From contig NZ_LXKN01000046.1 of NCBI RefSeq assembly GCF_001692325.1, forward strand, positions 1 through 64,000: a stretch of DNA of 64,000 nucleotides, written 5' to 3'. A model generated the notes under the pieces. That model was given only the letters and a program-made list of their open reading frames with translations. It ran no database searches and was not told the DNA's origin. A program made the translations under genes and the position numbers. The DNA comes from Rhizobium sp. AC27/96. Lineage in GTDB: Bacteria; Pseudomonadota; Alphaproteobacteria; Rhizobiales; Rhizobiaceae. Of the stretch, positions 24,379 through 32,893 are shown one piece after another (position 1 is the first letter of the stretch; each line of letters opens with the position of its first letter).

Positions 24379-25814
24379 GCCGCGTTGCGTCCGTCCAGCG
24401 GGAAGACCTTGGAGGGGTTGAGGATCCAGCCCGGATCGAAAGCCGCGCGCACCGACATCATCTGGGCGAGATCGACCTCAGCATATTGATGCCGCATCAG
24501 GTCGCGCTTCTCGATGCCGACGCCATGTTCCCCGGTGAGGCAGCCGCCGGCATCGACGCAGAGCCGCAGAATATCGTTGCCGGCTGCCTCGGCCTTGGCA
24601 GCCTCCTCTGGGTCATTGGCATCGAACAGGATCAACGGGTGCATGTTGCCATCGCCGGCATGGAAGACATTGGCGACACGCAGGCCGTAGCGATCGACGA
24701 TCTCGGTGGTCTTCTGCAGGACATAGGAGAGCTGGCTCAGCGGCACCGTGCCGTCCATACAGATATAGTCAGCAATGCGTCCGGTGGCGCCGAAGGCAGA
24801 TTTGCGGCCTTTCCAGATCAGCGCCGCCTCCGTCGCCGACTGGCATTCGCGCACGGTCTTGACGTTATGGCTGCGGGCAATGTCGACGATGCTTTTCAGC
24901 ATATCGTCCATTTCGGCTTCTGAACCCTCGACTTCGACGATCAGCAGCGCCCCGACATCAAGCGGATATCCGGCATGGGCAAAGGCCTCGCAGATCTCGA
25001 TCGCCTGCTTGTCCATGAATTCGATGGCGACCGGGATGATGCCGGCCGCGATGACATCGGCCACACAGGCGCCCGCCTCTTCCGAGGTGTCGAAGCCGAA
25101 CAGCACCGGTCGCGCACCTTCCGGCTTGGCGATCAACCGCACCGTCGCCTCGGTGACGATACCGAGCTGGCCTTCGGAGCCGCAAACGAGGCCGAGCAGG
25201 TCGTAACCCGCCGCATCCAGGGCCTTACCGCCGAGATCGATGACGGTGCCGTCGGTCAGCACCAGTTTGACGCCGAGCAGATTGTTGGTCGTGACGCCAT
25301 ATTTCAGACAGTGGGCGCCGCCAGAATTCATGCCGATATTGCCGCCGATGGTGCAGGCGAGCTGTGAGCTGGGATCGGGCGCGTAAAAGAAGCCGTCGGC
25401 CGAAACGCTCTCGGAAACATGCAGGTTGGTGACGCCGGCCTGGACCGTCGCCGTGCGATTGGCGAAATCGATGTCGAGAATGCGGTTCATCTTGGAAAGA
25501 CCGAGAACGACGGCATCCTCCTGCGGAATGGCGCCGCCGGAGAGCGAGGTGCCGGCGCCGCGCGGCACGACGGGAATGCCGTATCGGTGGCAATATTTCA
25601 TGACGGCCGCTACCTCGGCTGTCGAACGCGGCAGTGCAACGGCCAGCGGCACGCGGCGATAGGAGACGAAGGCATCCGTTTCGAACGGCACGAGCTCTCG
25701 TGCCTCATGAACGAGACATTCGGGCGCGAGAAGATCAGCGAGATCGGCAACGATGGCGCTGCGGCGGGCGAGAACGTCGGCTCGCGGCTCCAGAAATGAA
25801 ATAGCCTCGGACAT
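24375..25814 (-). CDS. glcD: Glycolate oxidase subunit GlcD
   Basis: The 479-residue FAD-linked catalytic subunit has the N-terminal PCMH-type FAD domain (P-V-V-P-R-G-A-G-T-S-L-S-G-G near 80) and the FAD-oxidase C-terminal domain ending D-P-G-W-I-L-N-P-S-K-V-F. An in-frame ATG at 25832 is rejected because the strong GGAGGAGGA Shine-Dalgarno lies between it and the ATG at 25814. First gene of glcD-glcE-nuclease-glcF; a LysR gene is divergent. Confidence 0.95.
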   Translation of the reverse strand: MSEAISFLEPRADVLARRSAIVADLADLLAPECLVHEARELVPFETDAFVSYRRVPLAVALPRSTAEVAAVMKYCHRYGIPVVPRGAGTSLSGGAIPQEDAVVLGLSKMNRILDIDFANRTATVQAGVTNLHVSESVSADGFFYAPDPSSQLACTIGGNIGMNSGGAHCLKYGVTTNNLLGVKLVLTDGTVIDLGGKALDAAGYDLLGLVCGSEGQLGIVTEATVRLIAKPEGARPVLFGFDTSEEAGACVADVIAAGIIPVAIEFMDKQAIEICEAFAHAGYPLDVGALLIVEVEGSEAEMDDMLKSIVDIARSHNVKTVRECQSATEAALIWKGRKSAFGATGRIADYICMDGTVPLSQLSYVLQKTTEIVDRYGLRVANVFHAGDGNMHPLILFDANDPEEAAKAEAAGNDILRLCVDAGGCLTGEHGVGIEKRDLMRHQYAEVDLAQMMSVRAAFDPGWILNPSKVFPLDGRNAA

Positions 25815-25895
25815 GCCGTCCTCCTCCTGCATCCGCCCTTAGGCGCAGCCTCCTTTTAACGCATAACAGGCTTAGCGCTTTCCCAAAATTGGCGC

Positions 25896-25910
25896 AAATG
25901 ATAAGCATTT
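25896..25910. promoter_or_regulatory. Candidate LysR operator between glcD and its divergent regulator
   Basis: AAATG, five bases, CATTT is a perfect dyad in the 121-bp region between glcD and the divergent LysR gene, about 26 bases before the LysR start. Position and symmetry suit a LysR-type binding site; the assignment is not tested. Confidence 0.4.
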
Positions 25911-25935
25911 ATTCCAAAACGGGAAATAATCACGC

Positions 25936-26832
25936 ATGAACAATTTAGGGGATCTTGAGATCTTCGCCAGCGTCGTCGTTACGGGCAGCATGTCGCTTGC
26001 CGGCCGGGCGCTCGGCTTTTCGCCGGCCGTCATCTCGAAGCGTATCAAGCGGCTGGAAGACAGGCTCGGCACGCGGCTGCTGCAGCGCACGACACGGCAG
26101 ATTTCGCTGACGGAAGCCGGCCAGGGCTTCTATGACCGGGTGCTTGCGATTCTTGCCGGGCTGGAAGAGGCTGAAGCCTATATTGCCGGCCGCTCGGCGC
26201 AGATGCAGGGTACGCTGAAGATCTCCGCCCCCACCTCCTTCGGCCGGCTGCACATCGCCCCGCACCTGATATCCTTCATGCAGTCTCATCCGGAACTGGC
26301 GATCAATCTGGTGCTCAGCGACGAGTTCGTCGATATCGTCGGCGGTGGTTTCGATCTTGCCATCCGTATTGCCGAACTGACCGATTCCAGCCTCGTGGCG
26401 CGGCGCCTTGCGCCGGTGCGCCGGGTGCTTTGCGCTTCGCCCGCATATATCGATGCCCATGGCATGCCCGAGGATATAGACGATCTGCGCCGGCATACCT
26501 GCCTGCCGGCACACAATCACGATCCGTGGCGATTGGACGGCCCGAACGGAAGCCTGACCTTTCGGCCGGAAGGCAAGCTGATCACCAACTCCAGCGAGGT
26601 AATCCGCGAAGCCGTGATTGCAGGTCTCGGCATCGCACTGCGCTCCACCTGGGACGTCGGCCCCGAGCTGCGCGACGGACGCCTCGTCCAGGTATTGCCG
26701 GCCTATGAAGGGTCGCACAATGTCACGCTTTCGGCCGTTTATCCCAGCCGGCAATTCCTGCCGGCAAAGGTCCGCGTCTTCATCGACTTCCTGACCGAAC
26801 TTTATGGCCCCGTGCCGTATTGGGAGCGATAG
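25936..26832 (+). CDS. LysR family regulator, divergent from glcDEF
   Basis: The 298-residue protein has an N-terminal winged helix-turn-helix (about 4-62, with G-S-M-S-L-A-G-R-A-L-G-F-S-P-A-V-I-S-K-R) and a LysR substrate domain of the CrgA/DsdC-like type (about 90-290). Divergent placement next to glcD suggests control of glycolate oxidase, but in E. coli that role is played by the GntR protein GlcC, so this is inference. It ends 32 bp before the macrodomain gene. Confidence 0.88.
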   Translation: MNNLGDLEIFASVVVTGSMSLAGRALGFSPAVISKRIKRLEDRLGTRLLQRTTRQISLTEAGQGFYDRVLAILAGLEEAEAYIAGRSAQMQGTLKISAPTSFGRLHIAPHLISFMQSHPELAINLVLSDEFVDIVGGGFDLAIRIAELTDSSLVARRLAPVRRVLCASPAYIDAHGMPEDIDDLRRHTCLPAHNHDPWRLDGPNGSLTFRPEGKLITNSSEVIREAVIAGLGIALRSTWDVGPELRDGRLVQVLPAYEGSHNVTLSAVYPSRQFLPAKVRVFIDFLTELYGPVPYWER

Positions 26833-26864
26833 AGGCCCCTTTCCCATTCATCGAGAAGATCACC

Positions 26865-27428
26865 ATGTCTGCACTTGAAACCATCCGTTCCGATCTTTCC
26901 TCCACGGCCAAGACGCGATTCACCGTCGTTCTCGGCAACATTACGAAGCTTGCGGTCGACGCTATCGTCAATGCTGCAAACAGCAGCCTGCTCGGCGGAG
27001 GCGGTGTCGATGGCGCGATCCACCGGGCGGCCGGACCGGAACTGGTTGCGGAGTGCAGGATGTTGAACGGCTGCAAGACCGGACAGGCGAAGATCACCAA
27101 AGGATACCGCCTGCCGGCAAGGCATATCATTCACACAGTTGGACCCGTCTGGAATGGTGGCAGCCACAGCGAGGAGGATCTGCTCGCGAGCTGCTACCGC
27201 AACAGCTTTGAGCTTGCCCGGCAGCGCGGCCTAAAGACCATCGCCTTTCCCGCCATCTCCACCGGTATTTATCGCTTTCCGGCCGTGCGCGCCGCCGAGA
27301 TCGCTACACGGACTGCCGTTGTGGAAAGTGCTGACGGCGCCTTCGAAGAGATCATCTTCTGCTGCTTCGGCGATGAGATGGCTGCGCTCTATGACCGGTT
27401 GTTGCCCGAGGCGTTGGCCAACGCGTGA
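26865..27428 (+). CDS. Macrodomain protein (O-acetyl-ADP-ribose deacetylase-like)
   Basis: The 187-residue protein is a single macrodomain. It has G-N-I-T (24-27), D-A-I-V-N-A-A-N (32-39), the G-G-G-G-V-D-G-A-I-H loop (44-53) and A-I-S-T-G-I-Y-R-F-P near 133-142, all contacts for ADP-ribose in YmdB/MacroD-type enzymes. Such proteins remove ADP-ribose from O-acetyl or protein esters. The start was placed at 26865, trimming 15 codons that overlap the upstream gene's end. Its 3' end overlaps the convergent SAH-hydrolase-like gene by 40 bp. Confidence 0.9.
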   Translation: MSALETIRSDLSSTAKTRFTVVLGNITKLAVDAIVNAANSSLLGGGGVDGAIHRAAGPELVAECRMLNGCKTGQAKITKGYRLPARHIIHTVGPVWNGGSHSEEDLLASCYRNSFELARQRGLKTIAFPAISTGIYRFPAVRAAEIATRTAVVESADGAFEEIIFCCFGDEMAALYDRLLPEALANA

Positions 27429-28603
27429 CCGCCTGATGGCCAACGCGCCAGGTCCAGATAGGCCGAGGCGACCATGGCGTCGATATCCTTGGGGACGGGA
27501 ATGACGCAGGCGTCCTTGCCGAGGCCACCCTTGGCGACGCGCTCCAGGCAGCGGGCCTGCAAGGTAAAGCCGAGATCCATCGATTCGACGCTGTTGCCGA
27601 GCGGGCGCGGGCCGGCGAGATTGGCCATGTGACCGCTGCCGAGGATGTGGAAGGCGCGGCCATCGCGCATGCGGATGGTCTCAATGTGCTCGGCGGCGTA
27701 ACGATCGATGCCGGCGACGTCGGGGCTGTTGCGGAACGCTTCGACGTCGATCTCAAGCGGGAAATGGCCGCCATTCAGCAGGATCGCGCCGTCCTTGATC
27801 AACCGCAGGTCGGCCGCAGTGATGATATCCGGATAGCCGGTGACCGTGATCAGGATATCGGCGGAGCGGATCGCCTCTTCGCGCAGCGGGGTCGAGAAGC
27901 CGTCGAGATGGGCCTCCAGTGTCGTCACCGGATCGATGTCGACGACGCTGACCGAAGAAAAAGCGTTGCGGAAGCATGCCGCCGTGCCCTTGCCGCAAGC
28001 GCCATAGCCGAAGACGGTGACGCGCTTGCCATTGGTGGAGCGGTTGGTGAAGCGCAGATAGCTTTCGAACAGGCTCTGTCCGACAGCATGCCGGTTCTCG
28101 GCGAATTGCTTGATCGGACTGTCGTTGATGACAAGGATCGGCATGGCGAGCTTGTCGCGCATCGGCATGAGCCGGGTGCGGCCTGACGTCGTCTCCTCCG
28201 TGCCGCCGAGAAGATTGGCATAGGGATTTTCGGCGGCGCGGACGAAGAGATCGCCACCATTGTCGAGCAGCAGGTCCGGCTTTTCGGCAAGGATCGCATC
28301 GAGGCTCACACCATGCTCGCCGGCGTCGCGTGTCTGCGTGGCAAAGACGGTGACGCCCTGGGCGCGGAGATAGTCAACAGTTTCCGGCTGGGTGCTGTTG
28401 AGATTGCCGGTGCACACCAGACCTGCACCGCCGGCGCGCAGCGTCATCAGCAGCGCCACCGTCTTCGGTTCCAGATGAATGCCGGTGCCGATGGTCAGGC
28501 CGGCAAAGGGCTTCGTCTCGCGAAATTCCTTGGCCGTCGCGGCCAGCAACCGGCAGCTTCCGGCAACCCAATCGATGCGGGACAGAGAAGAAGGCTGGTC
28601 CAT
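27389..28603 (-). CDS. Divergent S-adenosylhomocysteine hydrolase-like protein
   Basis: The 404-residue protein has the AhcY fold. Visible are an N-terminal substrate segment with the active-site histidine (G-T-G-I-H-L-E-P-K-T), N-D-S-P-I-K-Q-F-A-E-N (Lys and Asn retained, the usual Asp replaced by Glu), the NAD loop G-Y-G-A-C-G-K-G, and G-G-H-F-P-L-E-I-D. It lacks the usual G-H-P-S-F-V-M segment and the C-terminal K-P-x-x-Y-R-Y tail that completes the NAD site of the neighbouring subunit. It is therefore a paralogue, perhaps with a different substrate, and the main ahcY is presumably elsewhere. CAGGAG Shine-Dalgarno. Confidence 0.8.
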   Translation of the reverse strand: MDQPSSLSRIDWVAGSCRLLAATAKEFRETKPFAGLTIGTGIHLEPKTVALLMTLRAGGAGLVCTGNLNSTQPETVDYLRAQGVTVFATQTRDAGEHGVSLDAILAEKPDLLLDNGGDLFVRAAENPYANLLGGTEETTSGRTRLMPMRDKLAMPILVINDSPIKQFAENRHAVGQSLFESYLRFTNRSTNGKRVTVFGYGACGKGTAACFRNAFSSVSVVDIDPVTTLEAHLDGFSTPLREEAIRSADILITVTGYPDIITAADLRLIKDGAILLNGGHFPLEIDVEAFRNSPDVAGIDRYAAEHIETIRMRDGRAFHILGSGHMANLAGPRPLGNSVESMDLGFTLQARCLERVAKGGLGKDACVIPVPKDIDAMVASAYLDLARWPSGGHALANASGNNRS

Positions 28604-28744
28604 GATGCGCTCCTGGCGGCTGGTTCGATGCGGCGATCTGGCATGACGGGCGACGGGCTGTCGATGGACATTGCAATGCGCCTCATGGCAGAAAATCTGC
28701 CATATGCACCCCTCGTCGCGATCAAACTGGAGAGTTCGCCGAAA

Positions 28745-29647
28745 TCACTCGGCTCCCGCCTTACTCAACCAATCGGCCAGCCGGACAAGCGCCGGATCCT
28801 TCGTGTCGCTGCTGCGGATGCTGAGACTGTAGCCGGCCGGCCGCCGAATGAAGCCAAAGGGCGCTAGGAGCCTACGGCGTTCGAGATCATCACCAACGGC
28901 CGTACGGGGTGCAATGGCAACTCCAAGGCCGGAACGGGCGGCGCCGATTGCCAGCAGCAAATCCTCGAACTCGCGGCTGCCCGCAAACCGGACGGGTGCA
29001 TGACCGCTTTCCGCGAACCAGTCGTTCCAGAGGCTTGGTGCGGAACGGCTACCCAGGGCGATCGCGCCAGCCAGAGCCGCGACACCAGCCTCAAGGCCGA
29101 GACGATCAGCGACATCCGGCATAGCGACGGGGCCGAACTCATCCTCCATGAAGCGAATAGCCGTGATATCGCGGGTCGGCCTGTATTCGCCGCCCATGAT
29201 CACCGCTTCCAGATCGGAGCGCCTGGCCAGAGGCTCGACTGTGGCCATCGGCACGATGTCTATATCCATGTCACCAAGGGCTGCCTGGAGATCGGCGGCG
29301 CGCGGCATCAGCCACCAGACGGCGAAAGCCGAGGGGACCCCGAGGCGGATGGTACGCCGACTTCCCTCAGCCAGCTCGGCCGAAGCACGGGCGAGAATGC
29401 CGAAGGCGACACCGATGGAATCGGCGAACGCCCTGCCCTTCGCCGTCAACACCAGCCGGCCGCCTTCCCGATCGAACAGGGGCACGCCGAAATGGGCTTC
29501 GAGCAGGTTCAATTGCTGCCTCACGGCACCGCGCACGACACCAAGTTCATCGGCTGCCTGCAGAATGCTGCCGCGACGCGCAACAGCGTCAAAGGCGCGC
29601 AATGCGTTCAGCGGCGGCAGGCGCCTGGGTGGGGAGCGGTCGGACAT
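28745..29647 (-). CDS. LysR family regulator (GcvA-like)
   Basis: The 300-residue protein begins R-R-L-P-P-L-N-A-L-R-A-F-D-A-V-A-R, typical of the GcvA/AmpR subgroup, with a winged helix-turn-helix (about 10-68) and substrate domain (about 100-295). It lies 141 bp upstream of the SAH-hydrolase-like gene on the same strand and may be co-transcribed with it or regulate it; a divergent target is not obvious, since the next plus-strand gene is a Nudix hydrolase. Confidence 0.85.
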   Translation of the reverse strand: MSDRSPPRRLPPLNALRAFDAVARRGSILQAADELGVVRGAVRQQLNLLEAHFGVPLFDREGGRLVLTAKGRAFADSIGVAFGILARASAELAEGSRRTIRLGVPSAFAVWWLMPRAADLQAALGDMDIDIVPMATVEPLARRSDLEAVIMGGEYRPTRDITAIRFMEDEFGPVAMPDVADRLGLEAGVAALAGAIALGSRSAPSLWNDWFAESGHAPVRFAGSREFEDLLLAIGAARSGLGVAIAPRTAVGDDLERRRLLAPFGFIRRPAGYSLSIRSSDTKDPALVRLADWLSKAGAE

Positions 29648-29899
29648 GGCAAGGTTTTATCTTTCTTTCCAAGGCAATAGCAGGCGATTCGAAGCAACTG
29701 CGCCATCTGCGGCATCAAAATGCTGTTGACTGTCGCTTTCAGCACAATCACTGGCGAATATCAGGGGACAAACCCTCGCATTTTTATCTACTCACCACTC
29801 AATAAATTTGTGGGGAAATACCATATAGCCGCATATGGAACGCAATTTTTTTCCACACAATGTTATGATTGAATCGACGCTGCACTCCAAACCTTAAAG

Positions 29900-30409
29900 G
29901 TGAACCGACAATTGGCCATACTCAGCCGTATAGCAAATGATGTGCAACTCATGTTTCGGCGTCCGCCGCGACAGCAGTATGCTGCGCTCTGTTATCGGGT
30001 GAAGAAGAAAACGGGCGATCTCGAGGTGCTGCTGCTGACCAGCCGCGACACCGGCCGATGGGTCATTCCGAAGGGATGGCCGATGCCGGGCAAGCTCTCC
30101 CATGAGGTGGCGGCGCGCGAGGCCTATGAAGAGGCCGGCGTGCGCGGAACGGTGGAGACCGAGGCTCTGGGCAGCTTTGGCTACGACAAGGTGCTGAAGG
30201 ACGGCATTCAGGTGCCGTGCCGCGTACAGGTCTATGCGCTCGAAGTCAGTGAACTCGCCAAGAACTTCAAGGAAAAGGGCGAGCGCTCCGTCGAGTGGGT
30301 TTCCTGTGACGAAGCGGTCAAACGCGTTCGCGAGCCGGAACTGCGGGATCTCATCCTTGCCTTCGCACAGCGGATGACGCAAACCGGCGCCATCGCACAG
30401 ACGAAGTAA
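29900..30409 (+). CDS. Nudix hydrolase
   Basis: The 169-residue protein carries a Nudix box in G-W-P-M-P-G-K-L-S-H-E-V-A-A-R-E-A-Y-E-E followed by A-G-V, with the metal-binding R-E-x-x-E-E-x-G core intact. The usual first glutamate of the box is lysine, a variation seen in the Aps1/diphosphoinositol-phosphatase-like group. P-K-G-W-P precedes the box. It probably hydrolyses a nucleoside- or inositol-linked diphosphate. The start may be GTG 29900 or TTG 29912; the latter has AAGGTG at good spacing. Confidence 0.85.
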   Translation: MNRQLAILSRIANDVQLMFRRPPRQQYAALCYRVKKKTGDLEVLLLTSRDTGRWVIPKGWPMPGKLSHEVAAREAYEEAGVRGTVETEALGSFGYDKVLKDGIQVPCRVQVYALEVSELAKNFKEKGERSVEWVSCDEAVKRVREPELRDLILAFAQRMTQTGAIAQTK

Positions 30410-30506
30410 GCCATATTACTCACAAGAAATTGTGTCAGGATGGATAGTGGATATTGCGTGGCCTGTCGGGCGGCGCAATACGAGAGTTTTTGTTTCAGAG
30501 AATTGC

Positions 30507-32042
30507 ATGCCCGACCGACCGGCCACACCAGTAAAACGGACGCTCGACAAGGACCTCGACAAAGTCACCTATGTCGAGGACGCGACCTATCACGTCACGA
30601 AGCGTTTGGTAGCGCCGGGCATAGGCCTGATCTTCCTCGGCCTCGCCCTGGTCTTTGCCGGCATCTATGTGCTCGACCAGCCGCGCGCGACCCTGATCCT
30701 CGCCGCCGTTGCGCTTGCCGGCTACATGGCCATGAACATCGGCGCCAAGGACGTGGCGAACAATGTCGGCGCCGCGGTCGGCGCACGCGCGATCACCATG
30801 ACCCAGGCCCTCGTCATGGCGGCCATTTTCGAGATCCTCGGCGCGACGATCGCGGGTGGGCCGGTCATCAACACCATCTCGACGCATATCATCGATACCG
30901 ATCGCATCGTCAGCATCGGCAAACTTGCCTGGCTGATGATGGCAGCACTTCTCGCCGCCGCGCTCTGGATCAACTTCGCCACCTGGCTGAAAGCGCCGGT
31001 TTCGACCACCCATACGATCGTCGGCGCCGTCGTCGGCGCAGGGGCTGCGGCGGTCGGTCCGGACCTCATCAACTGGAATGTGCTGGCGGCAATCTCCGCC
31101 GGCTGGGTCATCACACCCTTCCTCGGCGGCACCATCGCCGCCGGCATGCTGTTCTTCATCAAGACCTTCATCGTCTATCGTGACGACAAGATCGCAGCCG
31201 CCCGATACTGGATCCCGATCCTGATCGGGCTGATGGCCGGCGCTTTCTCGGCCTATCTCGTCGTGCAGCTTGAGCCCAAGAACGCCATCCCGCCCCTTTT
31301 GAACCTTGCCATCGGCATCGGCGTCGGCATCATCGCCTGGCTCGGCGCGCGTCCATTGGTGGCGGCACAGTCCGCAGGGCTGGAGAACAAGAACAGCTCG
31401 CTGCGCCAGCTTTTCCGCCTGCCGCTGATCTGCTCGGCGGCGCTGATGTCCTTTGCGCATGGCGCCAACGACGTTGCCAACGCCATCGGCCCGCTTGCAG
31501 CGATCGTCCGTGACATCGGCCTCGGCGGCTCGCTCAACGTCATTGCCGAAACCACCACGCACAAGGCTCCCTATTGGGTCGTCATGATCGGTGGATGCGG
31601 TATTTCCGTCGGCATATTGCTCTATGGCCCACGGCTCATTCGCCTCGTCGGCGAACAGATCACCAAGCTCAATCCGATGCGGGCCTATTGCGTGGCGGTC
31701 TCGGCCGCCCTCACCGTCATCGTTGCCGCCTGGTTCGGATTTCCTGTCAGTTCGACCCATATCGCCGTCGGGGCGGTTTTCGGCGTCGGCTTCTTCCGCG
31801 AATGGTACACCAGCCATTCCCGCCGTCGGCTTGCCTATATGCGCAGCAAGGCCGAAGCCGCCGGCATTCCCTGGCACGAGGCCGACAATAACGACGAGCG
31901 CAATCCCGATGAGATCCATCGCCGGCGCCTTGTCCGCCGCTCACATTTCATGACCATCATCGCCGCCTGGGCGATCACCGTTCCGGTCGCGGCCCTGCTT
32001 GCCGCCGCCGTGTATTGGGTTATGGTCGCGCTCTTCATTTAG
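30507..32042 (+). CDS. Inorganic phosphate transporter, Pit family
   Basis: With the start at 30507 the product is 511 residues with about eleven transmembrane helices. The two inverted PHO4 repeats each carry the signature motif: G-A-K-D-V-A-N-N-V-G (79-88) and G-A-N-D-V-A-N-A-I-G near 322. Pit proteins take up metal-phosphate with protons as a constitutive low-affinity system. The upstream in-frame extension lacks a Shine-Dalgarno and is not membrane-like. Followed by a dispersed-type inverted repeat. Confidence 0.92.
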   Translation: MPDRPATPVKRTLDKDLDKVTYVEDATYHVTKRLVAPGIGLIFLGLALVFAGIYVLDQPRATLILAAVALAGYMAMNIGAKDVANNVGAAVGARAITMTQALVMAAIFEILGATIAGGPVINTISTHIIDTDRIVSIGKLAWLMMAALLAAALWINFATWLKAPVSTTHTIVGAVVGAGAAAVGPDLINWNVLAAISAGWVITPFLGGTIAAGMLFFIKTFIVYRDDKIAAARYWIPILIGLMAGAFSAYLVVQLEPKNAIPPLLNLAIGIGVGIIAWLGARPLVAAQSAGLENKNSSLRQLFRLPLICSAALMSFAHGANDVANAIGPLAAIVRDIGLGGSLNVIAETTTHKAPYWVVMIGGCGISVGILLYGPRLIRLVGEQITKLNPMRAYCVAVSAALTVIVAAWFGFPVSSTHIAVGAVFGVGFFREWYTSHSRRRLAYMRSKAEAAGIPWHEADNNDERNPDEIHRRRLVRRSHFMTIIAAWAITVPVAALLAAAVYWVMVALFI

Positions 32043-32077
32043 AGCGGTTCAGCTTTCCACCGAATCTCTGAACCGCT
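32043..32077 (+). terminator. Hairpin after the phosphate transporter gene
   Basis: AGCGGTTCAG (32043-32052) pairs perfectly with CTGAACCGCT (32068-32077) and is followed by TTTATCTCTTTGTTT. This can act as an intrinsic terminator. The same sequence type is common as a dispersed repeat in rhizobial intergenic DNA. Confidence 0.6.
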
Positions 32078-32095
32078 TTATCTCTTTGTTTATAT

Positions 32096-32136
32096 GCAAT
32101 TCCAGGAAAACCGCTGCGCACTTTTCCTGAAATTGC
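32096..32136. repeat. Second inverted repeat of the pit-rsmE intergenic region
   Basis: GCAATTCCAGGAAAA (32096-32110) pairs with TTTTCCTGAAATTGC (32122-32136) with one internal mismatch, around CCGCTGCGCAC. I recognise this as a motif frequent in Rhizobium/Agrobacterium intergenic regions, next to the preceding hairpin. Only one copy is present in this window. Confidence 0.5.
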
Positions 32137-32151
32137 TTTAGGGGGTTATCC

Positions 32152-32889
32152 ATGCGCGCCAATTTCCGCATGCAACGGTTGTTCGTCACTTCAGACATCA
32201 AGGCCGGTCTTTCCATCGAGGCCGACCAGGATCAGTTCAACTATCTCGCCAACGTGCTGCGCATGGAGGACGGGGCGGAACTGTTGGTGTTCAACGGCCG
32301 CGATGGCGAATGGAAAGTCAGCCTCTCCTTTCCCTCGCGCAAGCGCATCCTGTTGACGCCGGTCGAGGAAACACGACCGCAGCCCGCCCCTTCCGATCTG
32401 CACTACCTCTTCGCACCATTGAAGGTCGGGCGGCTCGACTATCTCGTGCAGAAGGCCGTGGAAATGGGTGCCGGCCTGCTGCAGCCGGTCATGACGCAGC
32501 ATGTACAGGGCAAGATCACCAATCTGGACAAGGTCAAAGCCAATGTCATCGAGGCGGCCGAACAATGCGGCATCCTCGGCATTCCCGATGTGGCCGAGCC
32601 GGTGAAGCTCGCCGATCTTCTGTCCCAATGGCCGCGCGAGCGGCGTATCATCTATTGCGACGAAGGCGATGCTGGCCAGAACCCGCTGCCGCTGCTGGCA
32701 AAGGTCGAGGAGAAGCATCTGGCATTGCTGGTCGGTCCCGAAGGTGGCTTCTCGGACGAGGAGCGTGCGCTGCTACGCAGCCTCGATTTCGTCACCGCCA
32801 TTCCTCTTGGGCCGCGTATCCTGCGCGCCGATACGGCGGCAGTTGCGGCCATGGCGGTGATCCAGGCCGCGATTGGCGACTGGAACTAA
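32152..32889 (+). CDS. rsmE: 16S rRNA (uracil-1498-N3)-methyltransferase
   Basis: The 245-residue SPOUT-fold enzyme methylates U1498 of 16S rRNA using SAM. The N-terminal PUA-like domain (about 1-75) begins M-Q-R-L-F-V. The C-terminal knot contains K-A-V-E-M-G, L-L-V-G-P-E-G-G-F-S-D-E-E and L-G-P-R-I-L-R-A-D-T-A, the diagnostic RsmE motifs. GGGGG-type Shine-Dalgarno. It ends 4 bp before the convergent LysE-type gene. Confidence 0.95.
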   Translation: MRANFRMQRLFVTSDIKAGLSIEADQDQFNYLANVLRMEDGAELLVFNGRDGEWKVSLSFPSRKRILLTPVEETRPQPAPSDLHYLFAPLKVGRLDYLVQKAVEMGAGLLQPVMTQHVQGKITNLDKVKANVIEAAEQCGILGIPDVAEPVKLADLLSQWPRERRIIYCDEGDAGQNPLPLLAKVEEKHLALLVGPEGGFSDEERALLRSLDFVTAIPLGPRILRADTAAVAAMAVIQAAIGDWN

Positions 32890-32893
32890 AGCC

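Noticed and set aside
26865..29647. Macrodomain plus SAH-hydrolase-like plus LysR as a toxin-antitoxin or defence island
   Set aside because: The macrodomain gene is convergent with the others, no ADP-ribosyltransferase partner is present, and each protein has a plausible separate role.
30495..31919. Open frame of 474 codons antisense to the phosphate transporter
   Set aside because: Asp/Gly-rich shadow of a certain membrane-protein gene.
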